64,000 bases of DNA from Guillardia theta CCMP2712. Its lineage: Eukaryota > Cryptophyceae > Pyrenomonadales > Geminigeraceae. The notes beneath the pieces are model-generated. The model worked only from the letters and a program-made list of their open reading frames with translations, was not told the origin of the DNA and made no database searches. This document shows positions 37,020 through 47,659 of the stretch, piece by piece; the first letter of the stretch is position 1; each line of letters begins with the position of its first letter. The DNA lies in NCBI RefSeq assembly GCF_000315625.1, contig NW_005434669.1, positions 710,657-774,656 on the forward strand. The letters run 5' to 3'. A program made the position numbers and the translations under genes.

Positions 37020-37790
37020 GCCCCGTCCAGTCCTCGTAGAACATTTCGCAGTCACCGTATATCCGTCTCCCCGGGCCCGCCCGGCCGCGAGGACGCCGAG
37101 GCCCGTGACTGACTCCCGAGTCCCGTCACGGGGCCGCGCCGCCGCACCGCGGAAACTTAGGTAGTCGAGTGTCAGTGGTTCTTAAACTTGACCCTAGGAA
37201 ATGAGTCACTCAAACGTCCTTTACTCAAAGTTAAGTTCAAGATCAGTGCTGGGACAATCAGGAGAGTCCGAGCCGCTGAGCGGTCGACTGAGGAGGCTTA
37301 TCCCTGACACTGTCGCACTGGCCAAACGGCGAGACTCTTGAAGAGAAAAGACAGCGAGCGGCCGGGCCCGGCCGCGGGGCCGGGCCGTACCCGGTGCCAT
37401 GATTGGAAGTACATTGTCACACGCTAATTATTGAACCTTTCAACCACTGTGCAGCAAGTTTACTCAAAGTTAAGTGAGCAAGTGTGTCGCCGCAGGAGGC
37501 GGCTCCGGAACTGAGGTGTGTCCAGTCCCGTTCAGTTAAACTTGGCAGCACTGAGCTGAGCTGAGGAATACAGCAGTCACGGTCGGACGGTCAGTCTTCA
37601 AGCCGTGGCCGACACTGTGACAGCCTCCGTGAACCGGAACCGTCACACTGAGTGACAGTCACCGTACGGCCGCCGCGGGGGGGCTCAGGCCAGCTTGAAT
37701 CCTCCGAGTCCGTCGTACTGTACTACGTAGTAGTGACGCCGCCGGGTAGTGCGATGGACACACTGATGACTCACCCGTCGGAGCAGCCTG
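37020..37790. repeat. GC-rich dispersed repeat, copy A
   Basis: Strongly GC-rich blocks (CGGCCGGGCCCGGCC type) alternate with TTTACTCAAAGTTAAGTT at 37220 and 37459, and with GGTCGGACGGTCAGT at about 37580. The same word set occurs at 57.8-58.4 kb and 63.3-63.8 kb and nowhere else in the window. No coding potential. Probably a degenerate mobile element or satellite fragment. Confidence 0.6.
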
Positions 37791-37847
37791 CCCAAGTTTG
37801 AGCATTCCATTGAATTTGAATCGCAGCTGCTTGAAGCAGAATCGCTC

Positions 37848-39825
37848 TAAGGTTTTAATGGAAAATTGTGAATTTCTTCCTGTTTTACCCATCCCCACTC
37901 CTTTTCGATGCCTTGCCAAATCCATCTCATCGGAGACAAGAAAGATCCAGGCAAGCGATGATCTGCTTCCGGTGGTACAAACACAAACCACGATCGATAG
38001 ACTGCTCAACAACAATACAACGGGTGAGAACTCCGTATCCATGTAGAAAAGGATTCAAGAATTCACCGTCATCACAGGCATCAGTCAGATGAATTCTGAG
38101 ACCGTTTTCATTTGCAAATTTATTCACATGGTGATAGGTCAACGGCCACCTGTGAAGCATTATTGAAGTCATCCACCACATATTGACCAAAAGCGCAAGA
38201 ACAACACTTACTCCTTCAAATCGTAATCATGTCCGGCCAGGATCCCTCCACCCCTTACTTTTCCTAGCAGGATTTCAAAAACAAAACCACAAGACAGTGA
38301 GAATCAGAATTGTGAGAACTAGAGCTCAAGCTCGTCTTACCGTACCACTCCTTCAACGTGTTGCCGTTTTCCTGAATATTCACAGTGTCATCTACTTGCG
38401 ATTAAGCAGAGTGAGAAATACCTGTCCATTGTGGGCATAACCATCGATGTAAACAAAATCGAAAAAACCATTTGGAAAGAATGAGGAAGCATGCTCAAAC
38501 GTCATTCTCAAAACCTAAACTTTGAATGTCATCATCTTCTTTTCTTTCACATCTGTACTCAGACCATGTTTTTGTGACAAAATGGCGCCAAATATTGAAG
38601 CGTAGCGAAATATTCATCGATGACTGTCAAAACAAGGATATATGGGTTACAATCTCGATTTTCGACTGATCAGAAATGATACAATGATCACGTTGTTCGT
38701 CATCCCAACTGTAGGAAAAGATCAGAATAGAAAAGCAGTGTCAGCCTCAGCCTTCTGACCTATCTACAGAGAATAGGTATGATATGTTCCGAGTCTGAAG
38801 CAGCTCAAACGAAAACTTCCCCGATGCAACTCCGAGCTCTGGAAGGCATACTCATTTTCGTGGTAGAGTCCTGACTGATGGCTGTAACAATGTGTTTGGT
38901 AGTCACCTATTGCTCGTGAACCATTGGTCTTGGGATCATAAATCACAGAAGGGATGTCCCTCCTGAAATGCCACATCAGCTGAAACAAGTGTTCTTGTGC
39001 TTTCCGACCTGCAGAAACTTGTTGCTCTTTCATCTATCCTTTCGACCAAGTCGAACTTCTGTGTGCTCACGGACTTTAATGGCAAGAGATGATAGCAGAA
39101 ATCACCTACCGAACCCTCAGCAAACTTCACGAGAATGGATACTTGGTCTTTCGAGAGCACCATCCCATCGTCAAAGTCTTGAAGGGTGGCTGATAAGGTG
39201 ATCTGACAAGACTCAACAGCTCTACCTTCACACACATCGTTTCAGATGAGAGATACTGTATATCACTGAGCAACCCAAAAACGTGAGGGAACTTACTTTT
39301 GTCCCTCCCTTCAAGAAATGCAGAATTCGGAATACGAAACAATATTTCTTCATCGACAACAGGTCTTGGTTGAAAGTTTGATCCATGACAAATATCTTGT
39401 GAAAAGTATACTGGATCCACTTCCAAATCTTGAAACTCTATGCTTGCAACCAACACCCATGCACGGCAATCAATCAAGGTTCCAACACTGGGTTAAGGGA
39501 TGAAGCATAAAACATCGCCACAGCAACATGAGAAACTACCTTTTCATGTTCAATGCAAGATGCATAGAATATGACTTATCTTGTATCGGCGATCCAATCC
39601 ATATCTCTCGAGGAGGACTAGATATGCGAACCTATCCTTGATCACTCCAGGAAATGCTCGATGAAATCAGCATCAGCATACCGTTCCTTCTACGACTCTC
39701 CCCGGATCAACAGTCTCATGCATCTTTGATTGATCTTGTTGCTTCTGAGAGCTTAAAGTTCCTCCCCAGGTCTCTTCCTCTCCGCCCACTACTAGCACCG
39801 CAAACAACGCCATGAGCAGGCGCAT
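37848..39825 (-). CDS. Signal-peptide-bearing class I methyltransferase (Methyltransf_24/FkbM-like)
   Basis: Starts MRLLMALFAVLVVGGEEETW (signal peptide or anchor). The N-terminal half (WVLVASIEFQDLEVDPVYFS, VDEEILFRIPNSAFLEG, SATLQDFDDGMVLSKDQVSI, LMWHFRRDIPSVIYDPKT) is not recognised. The C-terminal half holds an SAM-methyltransferase core: DEQRDHCIISDQSKIEI, VIDEYFATLQYLAPFC, VLRMTFEHASSFFPNG, then FFDFVYIDGYAHNGQ, IQENGNTLKEWYG, GGILAGHDYDLKE and YHHVNKFANENGLRIHLTD. FDFVYIDG and GGxxAGHDYD are typical of Methyltransf_24/FkbM-type enzymes. Introns about 45-60 nt. The last exon is ambiguous: stops at 37848, 37659 or 37927 depending on the acceptor. The region is AT-richer than the genes before 36 kb. 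Substrate unknown; a glycan in the secretory pathway is a guess. Confidence 0.7.
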
Positions 39826-39829
39826 GTTC

Positions 39830-40350
39830 TCCAGTCGGGGCGGGCCCGGCGAATCCGACTTGCAAGGCTTTAGTAACCTTCCTAGGACCAAGTCCTATAA
39901 CCTTTTCTACCTTTTAGTCTTAGGATCGGTTTTAGGCGACATCTTTTTAAAATTACTCTATGGGCAATGGTACTAGACTTGGTATAGCAAGGATCCTATG
40001 TAATCACATTCCTAGACCCTTCCTAGTACCCGACAAGGGACCCAATAACTCCAAAAAGTTCCTAGCACCTCGACTAGGACCACATCCTATACGGCCTTAT
40101 CAAGGTATGCAGATGTTTACGACCCTTGGGCCTACAAAATGGGAAGAGAGAAAGGGAGATGGAGGGAGCGGAGTTGGAGAGCATGTGTGTTGTGATTCAA
40201 GAGGAGAGAGACGGGGTGAGAGGAGACTGGAGCGATGCCGGTGGGGCTTATGCAAAGACATCTATGATTGTAGAAACACAACAGGAAATAGAGAGCAACA
40301 CGCCATACAACTGACTGCTTCCTGTAGATTGTTTAGGAGTCTTTTTAATC
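39830..40350. other. Intergenic region with CCTAG/CTAGG words upstream of the pyruvate kinase gene
   Basis: Contains repeated CCTAG or CTAGGA words at about 39881, 40011, 40022, 40061 and 40074 and related TCCTAT words. It separates the divergent methyltransferase and pyruvate kinase genes, so promoters lie here. No known motif assigned. Confidence 0.5.
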
Positions 40351-43300
40351 ATGGGCTGCGGTTCATCGACACAGTCGAGTCAAGTGGCTCCGAACAACAA
40401 TGTCCAGTCGAATAATACAGGCCATGTGAAAGTAGAAGCAGCGAAAGACAATGCCATTCGCCCGGATATCAAAAGTTCAGATACAATGAAGTCAAATGTT
40501 GCCTTGAAGCAAACGATCAATGCAGAGACACCCACTACCTCCCTCGTGAAGGACAGCAACGCCAAAGGAAACGAAGAAACAACAGGTCGGCAGAACCCTC
40601 CAGACACCCGCACAGAAATACAAGAGAAACTTAAGGATCTGAAGAGCTCCAAGACTGATTTCTGCGCCTTGCAGGATATTGAAGACAACAATGAGCAACC
40701 TGCCGAAGATTGGCTCCCAGAATACTTGCCGCAAAATGTTATCCCTCCGCACTTGGAACACAACACAACCTTTTCATCTAGAGGAACGCGGACCAGCAAG
40801 GCAAGCATTCTTCAGAAGCAAAAAACAATCAGAAAAACAAAGATCGTGTGTACCATGGGCCCCGCCTGCTGGAGCGAAGAGGTCATCGGTAAGCTGCTCG
40901 ACGCAGGGCTCAACATCGCAAGGTTCAACTTCTCGCATGGGTCCCACGAGGGCCACCTGGAGGTGCTCGAGCGCTTCCGAGGCGTGTGCGCCTCCAAGGG
41001 CAGCCATGCGGCGGTGCTGCTAGACACCAAAGGGCCGGAGATCAGGACGGCGATGCTGCGGGAGCACAAGCCGATCCTGCTGACCAAGGGGCAGGAGATC
41101 ATCGTGGAGGCAGTAGGGGACGAGTACAGCAGCTGGGAGGGCTACAAGGACGAGTCGGAGACGCGGATAGGACTGTCGTACGCGAAGCTGTGCCAGAGCG
41201 TGAGGCCGGGCAACAGGATTCTGCTTGCGGACGGATCGATCGTGATTGAGGTCGCGGAGATACGGAGCGAGCGGGAGCTCAGGGGCGTGGTGCTCAACGA
41301 GAAAGAGCTCGGGGAGCGGAAGAACTGCAACCTGCCCGGAGTGAAGGTCGACATCCCCGTGCTGACGGCAAAGGACATCGACGACGTGCAGAACTTCTGC
41401 GCGAAGCACAAGATGGACTTTGTTGCCGCCTCGTTTGTGCAGACCGGGGAGGACGTGAAGCTGATCCGGAGAACGCTGGACGAGGCGGGAGGGCAGGATG
41501 TGAAGATCATCAGCAAGATCGAGAACGAGGCGGGGCTTGAGAACATCGACGACATCATCCGGGAGACAGACGGAGTGATGGTAGCGAGGGGCGATCTCGG
41601 GATGGAGATCCCGTCGGAGAAAGTAGCGCTTGCCCAGAAGATGATCATCACGAAGTGCAACATTGCTGGGAAGTTTGTGATCACAGCGACTCAGATGCTG
41701 GAGAGCATGGTGAAGAATCCGCTACCGACACGGGCGGAGATGGTGAGAGATAGAGGAGGAGGGAGGAGGGGGAGGGGAAGGGATGGGGAGGGGAGGGGAG
41801 GGGAGAGGGGAGAGGAAAGACGATAACGTTTGTGTACAGACGGACGTAGCGAACGCGGTGTTTGACGGGACGGACTGTGTGATGCTATCAGGAGAGACAG
41901 CCAACGGGAGCTTTCCGGACACAGCGGTGGAGACGATGGCGTCGATTGTAGCCAATGCTGAGCTTGGAATTGATTACTATTCGCAATATGGGTTTATCAA
42001 GCAGCTTAATTTTTTGTCCTCCAAAGGTTTGTCCATTGACGAGTCAATTTTGGCCTCCGTTTCCAAAAGTGCAATTGAATTCTCTGAAGATTTAGACGGG
42101 AATGGAGTTATTGATTCCGACGAGGTAGCGGTTGTGATTGTTTTTACTGCAAGTGGTCGATCTGCCGATATTGTCTCCAAATATCGTCCTTCGGGACCAG
42201 TCCTCGTTGTATCAGACAAAGATGAAGTGATCAAGAAGACAAATTGTCGATTTGGTCAACACGGATACAAAATAGAATCTCTGCAAATTGGATCTCTTAC
42301 TTTGAAAGAAAAGATGAAGCTTGTTTTGGACGAAGTGGTACGGCGCGGATATCAAGACGGATTCATAGTTCCAGAAAAACACGTTCTGGCAGTCTGTGGT
42401 GTCCACGAAGTATCTGCAGATCAGACTGCAAATGTGTCATATGTCGAAGGCCAATCGGAAAAACGAAATCCTCTTTTATATCTGAATCCAGGAAAGCTGG
42501 GATATATTCAATCCCTGATCACCACTAGAATACACAAGGATTTGCTTGTTAAGAAAGCCCAGAACCGAAGGGCAACAAAGATCGTGTGTACCATGGGCCC
42601 CGCCTGCTGGAGCGAAGAGGTCATCGGTAAGCTGCTCGACGCAGGGCTCAACATCGCAAGGTTCAACTTCTCGCATGGGTCCCACGAGGGCCACCTGGAG
42701 GTGCTCGAGCGCTTCCGAGGCGTGTGCGCCTCCAAGGGCAGCCATGCGGCGGTGCTGCTAGACACCAAAGGGCCGGAGATCAGGACGGCGATGCTGCGGG
42801 AGCACAAGCCGATCCTGCTGACCAAGGGGCAGGAGATCATCGTGGAGGCAGTAGGGGACGAGTACAGCAGCTGGGAGGGCTACAAGGACGAGTCGGAGAC
42901 GCGGATAGGACTGTCGTACGCGAAGCTGTGCCAGAGCGTGAGGCCGGGCAACAGGATTCTGCTTGCGGACGGATCGATCGTGATTGAGGTCGCGGAGATA
43001 CGGAGCGAGCGGGAGCTCAGGGGCGTGGTGCTCAACGAGAAAGAGCTCGGGGAGCGGAAGAACTGCAACCTGCCCGGAGTGAAGGTCGACATCCCCGTGC
43101 TGACGGCAAAGGACATCGACGACGTGCAGAACTTCTGCGCGAAGCACAAGATGGACTTTATCGCCGCCTCGTTTGTGCAGACCGGGGAGGACGTGAAGCT
43201 GATCCGGAGAACGCTGGACGAGGCGGGAGGGCAGGATGTGAAGATCATCAGCAAGATCGAGAACGAGGCGGGGCTTGAGAACATCGACGACATCATCCGG

Positions 43301-46300
43301 GAGACAGACGGAGTGATGGTAGCGAGGGGCGATCTCGGGATGGAGATCCCGTCGGAGAAAGTAGCGCTTGCCCAGAAGATGATCATCACGAAGTGCAACA
43401 TTGCTGGGAAGTTTGTGATCACAGCGACTCAGATGCTGGAGAGCATGGTGAAGAATCCGCTACCGACACGGGCGGAGATGGTGAGAGATAGAGGAGGAGG
43501 GAGGAGGGGAAGGGATGGGGAGGGGAGGGGAGGGGAGAGGGGAGGGGGGAGAGGAAAGACAATAACGTTTGTGTACAGACGGACGTAGCGAACGCGGTGT
43601 TTGACGGGACGGACTGTGTGATGCTATCAGGAGAGACAGCCAACGGGAGCTTTCCGGATACTGCAGTTTCGATCATGAGTGCTATCGTTGTCAATGCTGA
43701 AAGGGGAATAGACAAACCGGACGTGTACAATTTTATTCGCAATTGGACACCAAAACCAATGAGCTTCAGAGAAACCATTACTTCCTCTGCCATTCAAGCT
43801 TCTTTCGATATGCGTGCGGCTCTGATAGTTGTAATTACAAATGATGCCCGTACTGCGAGTCTGATTTCAAAATGGAAGCCGTTCTCGCCAGTCATCGTTG
43901 TCACTTCATCGAAGTCGCTAACAAAGTCGTGCAGCAGTAGGTACGGCCTCCATCCTTTTTACATGGAAGAAATACCATCTATGCAAGAAACGATGCGACT
44001 CGTTGTTGACTTTGCAAAGCAAAAACAGCTGGCTAAATTCGAAAACAAGGAATTGGAAAATGGTCAGATCGTAGTCGTTTCGGGTAGAAACATGAACCTA
44101 ACTGGCACTTTGTTACAACTGACTACTTATCTGTTTGGCGAAGAGGCGAAAAACCTTGAAGAGAATCATGGCTACGAGGGAAAACACACATTTACCTTCA
44201 AATCAACAAAAATTGGACTTGACTTGGTATGTGAACCAGTTTTTTCAGTGCGCAAAACAAAGATCGTGTGTACCATGGGCCCCGCCTGCTGGAGCGAAGA
44301 GGTCATCGGTAAGCTGCTCGACGCAGGGCTCAACATCGCAAGGTTCAACTTCTCGCATGGGTCCCACGAGGGCCACCTGGAGGTGCTCGAGCGCTTCCGA
44401 GGCGTGTGCGCCTCCAAGGGCAGCCATGCGGCGGTGCTGCTAGACACCAAAGGGCCGGAGATCAGGACGGCGATGCTGCGGGAGCACAAGCCGATCCTGC
44501 TGACCAAGGGGCAGGAGATCATCGTGGAGGCAGTAGGGGACGAGTACAGCAGCTGGGAGGGCTACAAGGACGAGTCGGAGACGCGGATAGGACTGTCGTA
44601 CGCGAAGCTGTGCCAGAGCGTGAGCCGGGCAACAGATTCTGCTTGCGGACGATCGATCGTGATTGAGTCGCGGAGATACGGAGCGAGCGGGGAGCTCAGG
44701 GCGTGGTGCTCAACGAGAAAGAGCTCGGGGAGCGGAGACTGCAACCTGCGGGGAGGGGGAGGGTGGACATCCCCGTGCTGACGGCAAAGGACATCGACGA
44801 CGTGCAGAACTTCTGCGCGAAGCACAAGATGGACTTTGTTGCCGCCTCGTTTGTGCAGACCGGGGAGGACGTGAAGCTGATCCGGAGAACGCTGGACGAG
44901 GCGGGAGGGCAGGATGTGAAGATCATCAGCAAGATCGAGAACGAGGCGGGGCTTGAGAACATCGACGACATCATCCGGGAGACAGACGGAGTGATGGTAG
45001 CGAGGGGCGATCTCGGGATGGAGATCCCGTCGGAGAAAGTAGCGCTTGCCCAGAAGATGATCATCACGAAGTGCAACATTGCTGGGAAGTTTGTGATCAC
45101 AGCGACTCAGATGCTGGAGAGCATGGTGAAGAATCCGCTACCGACACGGGCGGAGATGGTGAGAGATAGAGGAGGAGGGAGGAGGGGAAGGGATGGGGAG
45201 GGGAGGGGAGGGGAGAGGGGAGGGGGGAGAGGAAAGACAATAACGTTTGTGTACAGACGGACGTAGCGAATGCGGTGTTTGACGGGACGGACTGTGTGAT
45301 GCTATCAGGAGAGACAGCCAACGGGAGCTTTCCGGACACAGCGGTGGAGACGATGGCGTCGATCGTAGCCAATGCTGAGATTGGAGTGAATTACCCTCAA
45401 GTCTTTTCAAGTCTTCGAGATTTCACTCCGAAGCCAATGGGATTTATGGAATCTATGTTATGCTGTGCTGCTAAGAATGCTGTTGATTGCTACGCTGGTT
45501 TGATTGTTTTGTTTTCAAAGACTGGACGAGCGGCAAGGCTTGTTTCGAAGTATCATCCTTTTGTTCCGGTGGTGGTGATTTCAGACAATGAAAGGGTTAC
45601 AAAGCAGCTCAATGCATCTTTCTCACTTTTGCCATATCCAGTTACTGAAATTCCTCAAGAACCCGACCAAATCTCAAGAATGATGCTGGACGTCATCGAT
45701 TGGGCAGTAGACAAGCAGATATGCTTGTCCGATTCTAAAGTAATCATTGTAAAAGGTGCACATGAAGCGGATGCAGATATCCAACCAACGATTCTCCTTC
45801 ACAATGCTGACAATTCTGGAAGACATTTCATCCGAAGGAGGACATCTCTTCAGCATAAGCCATTCCATGTGGTACCAACACATAGCGTCGAGAAAACAAC
45901 CTCTATAAGGTGTAACAGCATATCCCTTGATCAGATAACAAGCAAGTATCAACCTCCAAGGAAGACAAAGATCGTGTGTACCATGGGCCCCGCCTGCTGG
46001 AGCGAAGAGGTCATCGGTAAGCTGCTCGACGCAGGGCTCAACATCGCAAGGTTCAACTTCTCGCATGGGTCCCACGAGGGCCACCTGGAGGTGCTCGAGC
46101 GCTTCCGAGGCGTGTGCGCCTCCAAGGGCAGCCATGCGGCGGTGCTGCTAGACACCAAAGGGCCGGAGATCAGGACGGCGATGCTGCGGGAGCACAAGCC
46201 GATCCTGCTGACCAAGGGGCAGGAGATCATCGTGGAGGCAGTAGGGGACGAGTACAGCAGCTGGGAGGGCTACAAGGACGAGTCGGAGACGCGGATAGGA

Positions 46301-47582
46301 CTGTCGTACGCGAAGCTGTGCCAGAGCGTGAGGCCGGGCAACAGGATTCTGCTTGCGGACGGATCGATCGTGATTGAGGTCGCGGAGATACGGAGCGAGC
46401 GGGAGCTCAGGGGCGTGGTGCTCAACGAGAAAGAGCTCGGGGAGCGGAAGAACTGCAACCTGCCCGGAGTGAAGGTCGACATCCCCGTGCTGACGGCAAA
46501 GGACATCGACGACGTGCAGAACTTCTGCGCGAAGCACAAGATGGACTTTATCGCCGCCTCGTTTGTGCAGACCGGGGAGGACGTGAAGCTGATCCGGAGA
46601 ACGCTGGACGAGGCGGGAGGGCAGGATGTGAAGATCATCAGCAAGATCGAGAACGAGGCGGGGCTTGAGAACATCGACGACATCATCCGGGAGACAGACG
46701 GAGTGATGGTAGCGAGGGGCGATCTCGGGATGGAGATCCCGTCGGAGAAAGTAGCGCTTGCCCAGAAGATGATCATCACGAAGTGCAACATTGCTGGGAA
46801 GTTTGTGATCACAGCGACTCAGATGCTGGAGAGCATGGTGAAGAATCCGCTACCGACACGGGCGGAGATGGTGAGAGATAGAGGAGGAGGGAGGAGGGGA
46901 AGGGATGGGGAGGGGAGAGAGGAGGGGAGGGGAGAGGAAAGACAATAACGTTTGTGTACAGACGGACGTAGCGAACGCGGTGTTTGACGGGACGGACTGT
47001 GTGATGCTATCAGGAGAGACAGCCAACGGGAGCTTTCCGGACACAGCGGTGGAGACGATGGCGTCGATCGTAGCCAATGCTGAGTTGGTCAACAATTTCT
47101 ACGCCATCTTTGCTTTCATCCGAGATTTCACTCCCAAGGTGAGATTTTTTGATTGCCGCTTTTGCTTCTCACTCTTCTTCTTCGCTTTTCCTTTCTTGGT
47201 CTTGATTCTTCAGCCATTCTCCACCAAGGAGTCAGCGGCTTCCAGCGCAGCACAAGCTTGCATTGATGGTCATGCAGACCTTGTGATCGTCTTAAGCAAG
47301 TCCGCGGAGAGCGCAAACCTAGTCTGCAAGTATCGCCCTAGTGCGCCTGTGCTGGTTGTGTCTGCGGACGAGAAGATTGTCCGGGGATCGTGCTCGCAGT
47401 TTGCCCAGTACGGGTTGTTGAAGAACGTCAAGGACATGTCGCTGGAGGACTTCAAGAAGTCCGGGGCTCTAGAGGAAGCACTTGCCTATGCTCGCGAGAG
47501 GAAGTTGATAGGAGACAAGAGCAAGGGGGTCGTGCTGGTGGCAGAGCAGAGCGAAAAGCATCTGATCGTCTCTCATGTTTGA
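40351..47582 (+). CDS. Four-module pyruvate kinase polyprotein with N-terminal acylation motif
   Basis: Exons 40351-41742, 41840-43480, 43579-45158, 45257-46870, 46962-47138 and 47214-47582 encode about 2,258 residues. The N-terminus MGCGSS fits N-myristoylation plus palmitoylation, then about 160 disordered residues. Four pyruvate kinase units follow (phosphoenolpyruvate + ADP to pyruvate + ATP). Each shows [16 protein letters not shown], a B domain, [36 protein letters not shown] and, after an intron, [18 protein letters not shown], so catalytic residues are present in all four. C-terminal domains differ between units; the first contains [12 protein letters not shown], a perfect EF-hand loop. 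Unit 3 carries clustered 1-2-nt indels (44624-44765, net -4), breaking its frame in this sequence. No stop or start separates units, so one polypeptide is the simplest reading. It ends at TGA 47580-47582. Confidence 0.88.
40837..41966 (+). repeat. Pyruvate kinase module 1 (homogenised block)
   Basis: Begins ACAAAGATCGTGTG, runs through the catalytic exon, the purine-rich intron (41743-41839) and the LSGETA start of the next exon. It is nearly identical to blocks at 42575, 44257 and 45965. It codes DFVAAS at the diagnostic V/I site. Confidence 0.9.
42575..43660 (+). repeat. Pyruvate kinase module 2 (homogenised block)
   Basis: Near-identical to module 1 but with DFIAAS (ATC for GTT) and a slightly different intron (43481-43578), which matches the module 3 intron. 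The shared sequence stops soon after GSFPDTAV. Confidence 0.9.
44257..45378 (+). repeat. Pyruvate kinase module 3 (homogenised block, damaged)
   Basis: Identical to the others except for about eight indels at 44624-44765. It codes DFVAAS like module 1. Intron 45159-45256. Confidence 0.9.
45965..47086 (+). repeat. Pyruvate kinase module 4 (homogenised block)
   Basis: Intact; codes DFIAAS like module 2. Its intron (46871-46961) is a shortened variant of the other three. Confidence 0.9.
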
Positions 47583-47659
47583 GATCCAGATGTTTTCATG
47601 TTGCAAGCAAGCTGCTGTCTTGCTTTCTATTGTTTTTTTGGAACAAAATGTTTGTCATA

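Noticed and set aside
40351-47582. Four separate tandem pyruvate kinase genes
   Set aside because: No stop codon, start codon or gene-sized gap between units; each C-domain exon runs in frame into the next catalytic exon (apart from the module 3 indels).
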